A DNA stretch of 39,608 bases from Heyndrickxia ginsengihumi (GTDB lineage Bacteria > Bacillota > Bacilli > Bacillales > Bacillaceae_C). The stretch covers positions 1 through 39,608 of the forward strand of contig NZ_JAAIWK010000033.1 in the NCBI RefSeq assembly GCF_011008565.1, read 5' to 3'. The position numbers and the translations under genes are program-made. Positions 1-7,826 of the stretch are shown in pieces (positions within the stretch are counted from its first letter, which is position 1; every line of letters starts with the position of its first letter). The notes under the pieces were generated by a model that did not search any database, had not been told where the DNA came from, and saw only the letters and a program-made list of their open reading frames with translations.

Positions 1-30
1 TGAATTAATATCATTATTATAAGCTAAAAA

Positions 31-68
31 GACAGTTAAAGGTTTAATTTATTCAACCTTTAACCGTC
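31..68 (-). terminator. Rho-independent terminator of the leftward CBO0543-type gene
   Basis: Arms at 31-44 and 55-68 (GACAGTTAAAGGTT and AACCTTTAACCGTC) pair over 14 positions with one G-T pair. Read leftward, the stem is followed directly by five T residues (complement of 26-30). It lies about 75 bp beyond the stop of the leftward gene at 145-648. Confidence 0.75.
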
Positions 69-144
69 TAATAATTTAATGGACTTTTTCAGTGCCCTCA
101 TAAAATCAATGGGGGGTGCACTTTAAGAATTACTCATTGAGTGT

Positions 145-648
145 TCATTTTTCTTGGTTCTTTGTAATAGGGGTAAGAAACATTTGATACTTATATAAAA
201 GGAGGGAATAAGTCATTGTCACGAGAATGTGAGACATTCGATTGAACTTTTTGTACTTGATAAATTTTATTTTTTCTAAAACAGAAACAATTGGATAAGC
301 ATAAATGATATTATTCAGGAAATTAGCTAAAACGTATAACCAAAATTTTCCGAAAGTCAAATGGAAAATCCATAAACATCCTAAAGGGAAAATCCCTATC
401 ACAATGGTTAAAATATTCCATAATCTTTTCTTTGCTCCGCCTTTTACTTCCCAAAATTCATAATGCACACCGATAAATGATACAGTTACGGTTATAAGGG
501 AGGCTAGAATCGTAACAGGTATGTATTTCCTAATTGATTGTTTAGGGATAAAGCGGACTGTGACCCAAGACATCAAAAGAACAAAACGCACTACCAATGT
601 TAGCATGACTTGATTGACCTCTTTTCTCTTTTTTTCTAGGTTTTGCAA
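145..648 (-). CDS. CBO0543-like small integral membrane protein
   Basis: A 167-residue, strongly hydrophobic protein with four or five predicted membrane segments and a short basic N terminus and C-terminal tail. The pattern (W-V-T-V-R-F near the N terminus, Y-E-F-W-x-V-K-G-G near residue 65, F-G-K-F-W-L-Y near residue 100) fits the CBO0543 family of Bacillus/Clostridium membrane proteins, whose function is unknown. The longest frame begins with TTG at 648 without a convincing ribosome site. An internal ATG at 606 is preceded by GAGGT about 11 bases upstream and would give 153 residues. It is a lone leftward gene ending at a terminator (31-68). Family assignment is from memory of motifs; the function cannot be stated. 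Confidence 0.7.
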   Translation of the reverse strand: MQNLEKKRKEVNQVMLTLVVRFVLLMSWVTVRFIPKQSIRKYIPVTILASLITVTVSFIGVHYEFWEVKGGAKKRLWNILTIVIGIFPLGCLWIFHLTFGKFWLYVLANFLNNIIYAYPIVSVLEKIKFIKYKKFNRMSHILVTMTYSLLLYKYQMFLTPITKNQEK

Positions 649-872
649 TCATGCTGAAGATATGTAAAAAAGCTATAAATGGTTTGAAAGAGAGGCTCTA
701 ATTTGTAGGTAGGAAGAAATCATAGGTGAAAATCAACAGAGCTTAACAGAGATATTTATAAAAAATTTTTTCTCATTTTAATCAAATTATAATGAATCTT
801 TCACTGGTTTTTAGGATTACATCTTTATGATGATAAATGTAGCAAGGACAAGCAGCAACATCCTAAAACTTA

Positions 873-937
873 AGACAAATCTCCCCATTTGTCTAACCCC
901 CTTTTTTGTTTACCGGCCTTTTGGCCGGATTTTTTTT
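873..937 (+). terminator. Tandem hairpins ending in a strong rho-independent terminator, with no gene in front
   Basis: A first perfect hairpin (AGACAAAT 873-880 with ATTTGTCT 887-894) is followed by a second (CCGGCC 913-918, TTTT loop, GGCCGG 923-928) and then eight T residues (930-937). The 649-872 stretch upstream has no credible gene. The structure could end a short RNA or be what remains of a lost gene. The rest of 649-1043 shows nothing else but AT-rich DNA. Confidence 0.7.
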
Positions 938-1043
938 GTAATTTATGTATATTCATCTAAAACTAAATTTAAAAATGAATTACCTTTTCATTTTTTCTTT
1001 ATTCATATATAATAATAAGTGACTTTTTCTCATTTATCATGAT

Positions 1044-1116
1044 GGCTCCGTAGCTCAGCGGATAGAGCGTCGGTTTCCTAAACCGTGCGTCGGAGGTTCG
1101 AGTCCTCTCGGGGCCG
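1044..1116 (+). tRNA. tRNA-Arg (anticodon CCT)
   Basis: The 73-nt sequence folds as a standard cloverleaf: acceptor arms GGCTCCG (1044-1050) and CGGGGCC (1109-1115), D arm GCTC/GAGC, anticodon loop TTCCTAA with anticodon CCT, and T arm GGAGG/CCTCT around TTCGAGT. The discriminator base is G and CCA is not encoded. It reads AGG arginine codons. It stands alone, with a terminator-like hairpin about 75 bp downstream. tRNA-Arg(CCT) genes are common integration sites, but no second copy of its 3' end was seen in this window. Confidence 0.95.
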
Positions 1117-1191
1117 TTTCAAAAAACAGAAGGATCTCATTAAACCGGGCTTATGTCAAGCACGCAATAAAAAAGTGATTAAACAATTAGA

Positions 1192-1228
1192 AGATGATTC
1201 CTAAAGCGAATAGGTTTCATCTTTTTTT
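1192..1228 (+). terminator. Terminator downstream of tRNA-Arg
   Basis: Imperfect hairpin (AGATGATTCCTA with TAGGTTTCATCT, two mismatches) followed by a run of seven T residues at 1222-1228. It probably ends the tRNA transcript. Confidence 0.55.
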
Positions 1229-1286
1229 AACCCCATCAATAATGGTTACAGTAACAATGTAATGATTTATTTTCTTTTTCAAATGA

Positions 1287-1430
1287 CTAAAAAAGATTCT
1301 TGCGAGGCATTATCCCAACAGTTTCTTTGGTTAGAGTGGTTTTCTTGTTTTTGGCTAAGTTACGAATTGTCCAGGTGGCGATGTCTAACGTAATGTGATC
1401 TGAAATATGGTCATTTTTGGAAAAAATAAA
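1287..1430 (-). pseudogene. Possible relic of a leftward protein-coding gene
   Basis: Read leftward, about 47 codons are open and end at TAG (1289-1287). The encoded stretch includes SDHITLDIATWTIRNLAKNK and later KETVGIMPRKNLF, which has a protein-like rather than AT-rich random composition. There is no ribosome site or start codon at the upstream edge. I do not recognise the family. It may be the tail of a decayed gene; chance is a real alternative. Apart from this and the tRNA terminator, 1117-1560 shows nothing else. Confidence 0.2.
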
Positions 1431-1560
1431 CAATAGTGAGGGTAATGATTAGATTTTTACATATTGACACATTTTATATTCTGTGTATTAATTAAAGTAT
1501 ATATTTTTAAATCGATAGATGTTATTTTTTACTTCTTATTAATGAACGTTTTAGCATATT

Positions 1561-1606
1561 GTTAATACATATGTATTGACTAATATGAAAAAACGGTTCG
1601 TATGAT
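1561..1606 (+). promoter_or_regulatory. Candidate promoter of mpsC with a 20-bp palindromic operator
   Basis: GTTAATACATATGTATTGAC at 1561-1580 is an inverted repeat over 20 bp with one mismatched pair; its central 14 bp (AATACATATGTATT) are perfect. It overlaps two possible sigma-A promoters: TTGTTA (1559-1564), 16 bp, TAATAT; and TTGACT (1576-1581), 19 bp, TATGAT (1601-1606). A repressor bound here would block either. The regulator is unknown. Confidence 0.45.
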
Positions 1607-1631
1607 TAAGAAGACAAGAATAAGGTAAGTC

Positions 1632-1677
1632 GGTATATTTCTCCATTGGTTTTTATAGTGGGGAGTATACCTTTTTT
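1632..1677 (+). promoter_or_regulatory. Terminator-like hairpin in the mpsC leader (possible attenuator)
   Basis: GGTATA (1632-1637) and CTCC (1641-1644) pair with GGAG (1662-1665) and TATACC (1666-1671), leaving a 3-nt bulge. Six T residues follow at 1672-1677. The mpsC ribosome site (AGGAGG, 1682-1687) starts only five bases later. The hairpin either ends an upstream transcript or lets transcription into mpsC be switched by attenuation. Confidence 0.45.
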
Positions 1678-1698
1678 CTTTAGGAGGCTATGATAAAT

Positions 1699-2058
1699 AT
1701 GTCAAAAGGATATATTGAATCAGAGATAAGTAAGGCAATAACTCGTTGGGAAAAGGATTTCCTTGGTCGTGGTTCAATATCAGTTAAGACAGATATTTTA
1801 AGAGACATGATTATTGTAGTGCTACAAGGTATTCTAACCCCTGCTGAATATTCTGTTTGTGAAACAAAAGAAGGAATGTTATCTGTTAAGAGATTTCGGG
1901 CTGAACTTGTTGAGTCAGGAATTGATAGTCTGAAAGAAATTATTCTAAACATAGCCGGCGAAGAAGTAAAAAGTTTTCATAGTGATATAAGTACCATTAC
2001 AGGGGAACGGATTATGGTATTTACATTATTTAATGATTTAGGAAAAAAACTTACATAA
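1699..2058 (+). CDS. mpsC: MpsC / DUF2294 domain protein
   Basis: A 119-residue soluble protein built of one small alpha/beta domain. It fits the DUF2294 family, now called MpsC after the staphylococcal membrane-potential-generating locus mpsABC. The stretch G-R-G-S-I-S-V-K near residue 24 and the conserved L-x-G-x-L-T-P-A-E near residue 45 are visible. The start at 1699 was preferred to the in-frame ATG at 1690, which lies too close (2 nt) to AGGAGG at 1682-1687. The biochemical role of MpsC is unsettled. Its place just upstream of dabB-dabA suggests it assists or regulates inorganic-carbon uptake. A hairpin lies before it and a terminator after it, so it may be expressed separately from dabBA. 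Confidence 0.85.
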   Translation: MSKGYIESEISKAITRWEKDFLGRGSISVKTDILRDMIIVVLQGILTPAEYSVCETKEGMLSVKRFRAELVESGIDSLKEIILNIAGEEVKSFHSDISTITGERIMVFTLFNDLGKKLT

Positions 2059-2095
2059 AGGGAGATCTTCAAAAAACTTAAAGTTAGTTGAAGGT

Positions 2096-2156
2096 AAACC
2101 GACGATTTTTAGAATGACAGCTAAAGCTGTTTTTCTGAAAGTTGTCGGTTTTTTTT
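2096..2156 (+). terminator. Terminator between mpsC and dabB
   Basis: Outer arms AAACCGAC (2096-2103) and GTCGGTTT (2144-2151) enclose a second small hairpin (ACAGCT/AGCTGT), and a T run extends to 2156. This should reduce or prevent read-through from mpsC into dabB. No convincing separate promoter was found in 2157-2285. Confidence 0.75.
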
Positions 2157-2285
2157 ACTAGTATATAAAATATTCAAGTAGAAAAATGAAGAAACTTTAA
2201 TTGTAAAATTGATCTCTCTCTTTTATATTTATGGCTATTTTATGCTGATCTGATCCATTCAAATATTTCACTGAGGTGATTTTTC

Positions 2286-3818
2286 ATGTTAATTCAAGCA
2301 AATTATTTGCTTTTGACAAGTATATTTTTTTTAACACTTGCTGTCGCTATATTTAGCGCATTGTTATTATTACACCCTCGAATACCATTGTATATAGTTC
2401 GTATTCATATAGGGATCATTGCCGTTCCTCCATTAATCGCACTCATTATTCTTGTTACTGAAACGACACATAGAATTTTAGGCCCTTGGCGTCTCGATCC
2501 GCTTGCTTGGCTAATGGCTCTGTTTGTCCTTACGATAGGATTGATTATACAGCGCTACTCTGTTCGGTACTTACTTGGCGATCAATTTTATCGTAAATAT
2601 TTTGCATTTTTAACAATTACTACTGGTGCTGCATCCCTTACTTGGCTATGCAATGACCTTCGTTTATTAGTATTGTGCTGGGGAATTACACTACTAGGAT
2701 TGACAAAGCTAATTGGTCTGAATAAAAAGTGGCAAGTAGCAAGAAACACTGCTGCTTTTTCTGGTCGACTGTTTGCGTTTAGTTGGCTTATTTTATTGGT
2801 ATCGATAATTTGGTTGGCGCAAGTTACTGGTCACTGGCAGCTATCACTTGCGTTATCTGAAAACAGCTTGAAACAGTTTGCTGGATGGGAGCGAACAGGG
2901 ATCAATTTGTTGCTGGTATTGGCAATAGTGATACCAGCTGCACAATGGCCTTTTCAAAGATGGTTGCTAGAATCTGCTGTTGTTCCTACCCCTGTTTCCG
3001 CGGTCATGCATGCGGGGATAGTAAATGTAGGAGGAATTATGCTGACTCGTTTTGCACCTCTTTTTGATGGTAGTTTAGCGCAAATTTTTTTGCTTTGTCT
3101 AGCTAGTATCTCAGTTTTATTAGGGACGGGAATGATATTAGTACAGGTTGATTATAAACGTCAGTTAGCTGCCTCTACGATTGCTCAGATGGGCTTTATG
3201 CTTATTCAATGTGCGTTAGGCTCTTATGTAGCTGCCATAATGCATCTTATATTGCACGGCTTATTTAAGGCGACGCTTTTTTTACAGTCTGGCTCTGCAG
3301 TTCGTCATTATGAGAAACAATCTAAGATATCGCAACGATCTTTTTTTCTATGGAAAATCACAGGGGTAGTTTTAGGAGTCTTTATAGTGGAGGCCTCTTG
3401 GTTGACAGGTTCTAGAGAAGGGTATCAACTGATTAGTTCTATTATCTTAGGCTGGTCACTTTCGTTTGCTTGGACACGGATGATTGCTTATAGTCAAGGC
3501 GTTATTGAACGTGTGGTGGGATTTATTATGCTAGGAGTAGTGGCAGTCGTATTCATCACCATTCATCACGTTTTATCTGGAGTGTTATATACGACAGTTT
3601 ATCAAGGTGTGAAACTGCCTTTACCAATAGCTGTTTCAGTTTTATTCATACTATTATTAGGCAGTGTTATAGGTATGTGGTTAGCGCGCAATCGTTCTTC
3701 TACTTCTTTCGCTTTACTCTATTTGTGGCTTGTTCGGCTAGGTGACCCTCTTCCTAATTCGAGTGAAAGTCATCCAAGGTATCTTATGCACTACCTATCC
3801 CGAGGAGGTAATCAATAA
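2286..3818 (+). CDS. dabB: DabB, NuoL-like membrane subunit of the inorganic carbon transporter
   Basis: A 510-residue polytopic membrane protein of the proton-conducting NuoL/MrpA (Proton_antipo_M) superfamily with about a dozen hydrophobic segments. The motif PTPVSAVMHAGIVNVGGIM at about residues 234-252 is the family's broken-helix signature. It pairs with the DUF2309 protein encoded next. Together they form the DAB complex (MpsAB in staphylococci), which is thought to couple cation flux to one-way hydration of CO2 to bicarbonate inside the cell. GAGGTGA lies ahead of the ATG at 2286. The stop overlaps the dabA start (TAATG, 3816-3820), which implies translational coupling. It could be misread as NADH dehydrogenase subunit 5, but no other complex I genes are present. 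Confidence 0.92.
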   Translation: MLIQANYLLLTSIFFLTLAVAIFSALLLLHPRIPLYIVRIHIGIIAVPPLIALIILVTETTHRILGPWRLDPLAWLMALFVLTIGLIIQRYSVRYLLGDQFYRKYFAFLTITTGAASLTWLCNDLRLLVLCWGITLLGLTKLIGLNKKWQVARNTAAFSGRLFAFSWLILLVSIIWLAQVTGHWQLSLALSENSLKQFAGWERTGINLLLVLAIVIPAAQWPFQRWLLESAVVPTPVSAVMHAGIVNVGGIMLTRFAPLFDGSLAQIFLLCLASISVLLGTGMILVQVDYKRQLAASTIAQMGFMLIQCALGSYVAAIMHLILHGLFKATLFLQSGSAVRHYEKQSKISQRSFFLWKITGVVLGVFIVEASWLTGSREGYQLISSIILGWSLSFAWTRMIAYSQGVIERVVGFIMLGVVAVVFITIHHVLSGVLYTTVYQGVKLPLPIAVSVLFILLLGSVIGMWLARNRSSTSFALLYLWLVRLGDPLPNSSESHPRYLMHYLSRGGNQ

Positions 3819-6439
3819 TGAATGCAACGTCAACAATGTTTAAAACGATAGAGGAAAATTCATCTTCTAATTACAGTGATATTGATATAGACGTACTAAC
3901 AAAATCAGCCAGTCGAGTCATTGCACCACTTTGGCCTATTGATATATTTGCGACACGCAATCCTTGGATGGGACTTGAAGGGCAACCATTTGAACAGGTG
4001 GCACGCTGGCTTAAAGCTATACGTGACGTGGAAATATATCCCAGCATTTCCTTGATCCGTGCTGCGCAGAAGCGAAATGAGATTAACTTGGACTTTCTTG
4101 AAATGGCACTCCAACGTTGGCTCGATTTACAATGTTTAGATTTGCCACGCGATGTAGCAGAACAATTCTGTCGGTCCGCGCTCGAAATGGATGAACTTCC
4201 CCCCATGCTATTAAGAGAACCTAAACTACAGAGAATAGCACAGAAACTAGGAGGCTTGAAATTTCAAAATGCTGAGGAATCTTTATTAAAACCATTAAGT
4301 ATGTATGTAGAACAACAAGGAGGAGAGAGATTAGCCCACACTCTTGATTTTCATATGATTAAGTGGTGTAAGCTATTTTTAGATGAGTATCAAGCAGGTT
4401 GGTCGATGCCAAATCGTGAGAAGGGGTTTTATAGCGCGTGGCGCAAACTAATTGAACATGATCCTGCACTCAATCGTAAACAACGTAAGCAGCTTGAAGG
4501 TTGGCCACAGGATGCAACAGCTGCACTAAAAAAAGCATTGGTGGAATTTGAAATTCCTCAATCAAAGATACAGGACTATTTTGAAGCGCATCTACTTGCA
4601 TTGCCAGGGTGGGCTGGAATGATGCTCTGGCGCTCACAGCAATGTGACGAAGAAAGTTCACTTTTAACAGAATATTTAGCAGTCCGAATCTCAATGGAAT
4701 GGGTCTTACTCACCCCTTATTTGCCCGTTCCTAAGAAGGAAACTGACCATGAAGAGTCTTTGATTCCACTCATTGCAGCTTGGTTTTATTGGGGCGACAT
4801 GACAATGGATGATTGGTCGCAACTATCTTCCGCTCAACAAATAGAGTATTTAACCCTCTCCTACCACTTCGATGAGATGGTTCGAAGGAAGCTTTGGTTG
4901 GAAGCTTGGGAACAAACGTACGCAGATGATTTACGTAAGAAAATTATACCAGTGAAGACTGAAGACAAAAAGGAAGAGAAAACTTTAGCACAGTTTGTAC
5001 TCTGTATTGATGTACGTTCGGAGCCTTTTCGCCGTGCACTAGAAAGATCTGGTCCTTTTAAAACGTATGGAATGGCCGGTTTCTTTGGTGTACCCATTGA
5101 AACATGTGAACTTGGCAGTAAACGTCCCCATCCCTCTTTACCAGTCATATATAAACCGGTGCTTAGAATAAATGAGTATTCATCTGCGCTTGAATCTAAA
5201 GAGTATCAACAACGAAGAAATGTAATTCATTCTATAGGTCACACATTTAAATCGATGAAGCAAAACGTTTTTGCTAGCTTATTCTTACCAGAATTAACTG
5301 GACCTTGGTTAAGCCTGCAAATGCTGACTCGAAGTTTTGTTCCACGTGGTATAGGTCGAATGTTAACTCAAGTTAAAGAAGCATGGTTACGCAAGCCTCA
5401 GACAAATCTGTCGCTTGATCATGAGAGAAACCCAAACATTGAATTACCGGTTGGCTTTTCTGATGAGGAGAAAGTACAATACGCCCGACAAGCACTTAAA
5501 ATGATGGGAATTACAAATGATTTTGCTCCATTAGTAGTTATTTGTGGACATAGCAGCCACAGCACTAATAATCCATATGCTGCTGCACTAGAATGTGGTG
5601 CTTGTGGAGGGGCTTCAGGCGGATTTAATGCTAGGGTTCTAGCCAGTCTGCTTAACCTTCCAAAAGTAAGGGAGACCCTTAAAAATGAGAGGATTACAAT
5701 TCCAGACGAGACCGTTTTCGTTGCCGCTGAGCATATAACCACACTTGATGAATTACGTTGGTTGTATGTTCCTGAACTTTCAGAGGCGGCTCAAAAAGCC
5801 TTTTATCATATTCAGAACGTGTTGCCGCAAGTTAACCATGATGTAACTGCAGAGAGAGTAAAACAATTACCGACTTTGAGATCAAATTATAAAAAAACGA
5901 AAAATGAAGTGCAACGATTTGCGGAAGATTGGAGTGAAGTTCGTCCTGAGTGGGGATTAGCACGTAATGCATCATTTATTATTGGTCAGCGTGATCTAAC
6001 AAAAGGATGCAATTTGGAGGGAAGAGCCTTTTTGCATAATTACGACTGGCAAAAGGATGAAGATGGCGATATACTTGCTAACATTATTGCCGGTCCGGGC
6101 ACTGTTAGCCAATGGATTAATCTACAGTATTACGCTTCTACAGTTGCACCTCATTTTTATGGCAGTGGGAATAAAGCTATTCAAACAGTTACATCAGGTC
6201 TTGGAGTCATGCAAGGGAACGTTAGTGACTTATTATCTGGCCTACCTTGGCAATCGGTGATGAAATCAGACAATGAAGCATATCATGCTCCTTTACGTTT
6301 ACTGATAGTCATCCAAGCACCACAGAAATATGTGAAGCGATTGTTAGATCGCGATCCTATATTTTGCCAAAAAGTAAAAAATGGTTGGGTTAATCTAGCT
6401 GTTGTAGATCCAAAAGAGGGGTGGCAAAACTGGTCGTAA
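3818..6439 (+). CDS. dabA: DabA (DUF2309/UPF0753), zinc-dependent carbonic-anhydrase-like subunit
   Basis: An 873-residue DUF2309 protein, normal length for the family. The zinc site known in DabA is intact: Cys396 and Asp398 in L-C-I-D-V-R, His578 in C-G-H-S-S-H-S, and Cys593 in E-C-G-A-C-G-G. The 15-residue His-to-Cys spacing equals that of the Halothiobacillus protein (His524/Cys539), to my recollection. Arg400 follows the Cys-Asp pair as expected. DabA is the presumed active site that traps CO2 as bicarbonate, working with DabB at the membrane. AGGAGG at 3803-3808 precedes the ATG, which overlaps the dabB stop by one base. There is no recognisable terminator directly after the stop. Confidence 0.95.
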   Translation: MNATSTMFKTIEENSSSNYSDIDIDVLTKSASRVIAPLWPIDIFATRNPWMGLEGQPFEQVARWLKAIRDVEIYPSISLIRAAQKRNEINLDFLEMALQRWLDLQCLDLPRDVAEQFCRSALEMDELPPMLLREPKLQRIAQKLGGLKFQNAEESLLKPLSMYVEQQGGERLAHTLDFHMIKWCKLFLDEYQAGWSMPNREKGFYSAWRKLIEHDPALNRKQRKQLEGWPQDATAALKKALVEFEIPQSKIQDYFEAHLLALPGWAGMMLWRSQQCDEESSLLTEYLAVRISMEWVLLTPYLPVPKKETDHEESLIPLIAAWFYWGDMTMDDWSQLSSAQQIEYLTLSYHFDEMVRRKLWLEAWEQTYADDLRKKIIPVKTEDKKEEKTLAQFVLCIDVRSEPFRRALERSGPFKTYGMAGFFGVPIETCELGSKRPHPSLPVIYKPVLRINEYSSALESKEYQQRRNVIHSIGHTFKSMKQNVFASLFLPELTGPWLSLQMLTRSFVPRGIGRMLTQVKEAWLRKPQTNLSLDHERNPNIELPVGFSDEEKVQYARQALKMMGITNDFAPLVVICGHSSHSTNNPYAAALECGACGGASGGFNARVLASLLNLPKVRETLKNERITIPDETVFVAAEHITTLDELRWLYVPELSEAAQKAFYHIQNVLPQVNHDVTAERVKQLPTLRSNYKKTKNEVQRFAEDWSEVRPEWGLARNASFIIGQRDLTKGCNLEGRAFLHNYDWQKDEDGDILANIIAGPGTVSQWINLQYYASTVAPHFYGSGNKAIQTVTSGLGVMQGNVSDLLSGLPWQSVMKSDNEAYHAPLRLLIVIQAPQKYVKRLLDRDPIFCQKVKNGWVNLAVVDPKEGWQNWS

Positions 6440-6633
6440 CTATCTAAATTGCGAAGAGTTCAATGTTTAATAGTATAGTTTATAAACTAAATCAGAATCG
6501 ACTTTCTATATTTATAAACAAATTGAACATGATATCAAGCTGTTAATGGAGTGAACGTGATAAGAGTAGCGAAGCAAATATGAGTTTTATCGATATGGGG
6601 TAGGATAATAGGAAACAATTCTATAACTAGGAG

Positions 6634-6680
6634 ATATCAACAAGTGACAGCATCATCTTCCGTCGCTTGTTGATATTTTT
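6634..6680 (+). terminator. Strong hairpin with T run, 195 bp after dabA
   Basis: ATATCAACAAGTGAC (6634-6648) pairs with GTCGCTTGTTGATAT (6662-6676), with one G-T pair, and T residues follow. It may end the dabBA transcript or a separate short RNA; no gene lies between it and dabA. Confidence 0.7.
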
Positions 6681-6775
6681 ACTGTTTTCAAATACATAGA
6701 AGCTGAGGTTTTATAATAGAGCTATTGGTGGAAGGCAATATTCTGTTTAATTTTCTTCAACCGGCTTTCTCTTTA

Positions 6776-6890
6776 CTAAATCAGACGAAACTTTTTCTTA
6801 ATGATCGAACGAATATCAGACTTTTTCATTATCAATTGATAAATGGTTACTTCTGATACACACAAAAGTTGCTTAAATCTTTTACTAAAC
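6776..6890 (-). pseudogene. Possible relic of an excisionase-type helix-turn-helix gene
   Basis: Read leftward, about 37 codons are open and end at TAG (6778-6776). The stretch KQLLCVSEVTIYQLIMKKSD followed by I-R-S-I-I-K-K-K-F-R-L-I resembles the helix-turn-helix plus basic wing of excisionase/HTH_17 proteins (pattern LLxVSxxTIYxLI-KxxDIRxxK). A stop codon (TAG) lies just upstream in frame and there is no ribosome site, so it would be a fragment. Similarity is judged by eye only. The rest of 6690-6955 shows no gene. Confidence 0.25.
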
Positions 6891-6959
6891 TACCCTCATG
6901 ATACAAACCAACAACCCTCTTTTAGTACTGCTTAATAATTTATTGCCTGTACTTTCCTT

Positions 6960-6988
6960 TTGACAGATCTTACTAGTGATAATATTAT
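6960..6988 (+). promoter_or_regulatory. Sigma-A promoter of the yrrT-luxS-mccAB operon
   Basis: TTGACA at 6960-6965, a 17-bp spacer and TATTAT at 6983-6988 form a near-consensus promoter. It would give a leader of about 175 nt before yrrT. Within the leader, GTATCA and TGATAC at about 7096-7131 are inverted and could be an operator. In B. subtilis the equivalent operon is repressed by CymR; no CymR site was identified with confidence here. Confidence 0.6.
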
Positions 6989-7172
6989 AGTTACTTAACT
7001 AAATGTGTCCATGCAACTATACTTGCTCCAAAGAATACTTTAAAATACGATTTAAATTAATAAACGGCTAATACTAAAAAAGTTTAATTATTAAGTATCA
7101 ATGATTGCGATATTATATGAGAAGTGATACATTTAATTCATAGTTATTTTATAGGATATGGAGGAATTAAGA

Positions 7173-7826
7173 ATGGGCAGAGAGTTTAATGAGCTGTTCG
7201 AAGAATGGTCCCACTCTTATGATCAAACAGTATCAGGTGATGATGCTGAATATAAAGAGGTATTTTCAAATTATGAAGAGATTTTAACAGCAGTTGCTGA
7301 CAGAGCAAAAGGAACTGTTGTAGAATTTGGCGTTGGTACAGGTAATTTAACGACAAAACTAGTCGATCATCATTTACACGTTATAGGAATTGAACCTTCT
7401 GTAAATATGAGAAAAATTGCTCAAAGTAAGCTCCCAAATGTTAAAATAATAGATGGGGATTTTCTTGAGTTTCATGTTATAGAGGACATTGACACATTTG
7501 TAAGTACTTATGCTTTCCATCATTTAACAGATGAAGAAAAGGGAATAGCAATTGCAAAATATAGTGAACGATTAAATCCAAACGGTCGTATTGTATTTGC
7601 CGACACTGTCTTCATGTCAGATGAAGCAAAGCAAGATATGATCACAGAGTCTGAAAGTAGAGGCTTTAACCGACTAGCTGAGGATTTACAGCGGGAATAT
7701 TATACGACGATACCAGTACTAAAAAATCTTCTAGAGAAAAATGGATTTACTGTTTCATTTACACAATTAAATCGTTTTGTATGGTTAATTGAAGCACAGT
7801 TGAAGGGAGAAAAGAATCATGACTGA
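7173..7826 (+). CDS. yrrT: SAM-dependent methyltransferase YrrT
   Basis: A 217-residue class I methyltransferase. The nucleotide-binding motif [12 protein letters not shown] is at about residues 49-60, with the acidic I-G-I-E-P-S loop after it. The N terminus [17 protein letters not shown] matches B. subtilis YrrT, which begins the operon recycling S-adenosylhomocysteine. Its methyl acceptor is unknown. The start at 7173 was chosen because GGAGG at 7160-7164 lies 8 bases upstream; an in-frame ATG at 7158 overlaps that site. It overlaps luxS by 8 bp, indicating tight translational coupling. Confidence 0.9.
   Translation: MGREFNELFEEWSHSYDQTVSGDDAEYKEVFSNYEEILTAVADRAKGTVVEFGVGTGNLTTKLVDHHLHVIGIEPSVNMRKIAQSKLPNVKIIDGDFLEFHVIEDIDTFVSTYAFHHLTDEEKGIAIAKYSERLNPNGRIVFADTVFMSDEAKQDMITESESRGFNRLAEDLQREYYTTIPVLKNLLEKNGFTVSFTQLNRFVWLIEAQLKGEKNHD

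Noticed and set aside
827-1012. 61-codon rightward ORF
   Set aside because: It runs through two hairpins and a strong terminator, has no ribosome site and has the composition of AT-rich noncoding DNA.
1044-1116. tRNA-Arg as the attachment site of an element in this window
   Set aside because: No repeat of its 3' end and no tyrosine integrase gene were seen in the window.
2286-3818. NADH dehydrogenase subunit 5 (complex I)
   Set aside because: No other complex I genes are near and the neighbour is DUF2309, so the DabB/MpsA role fits better.
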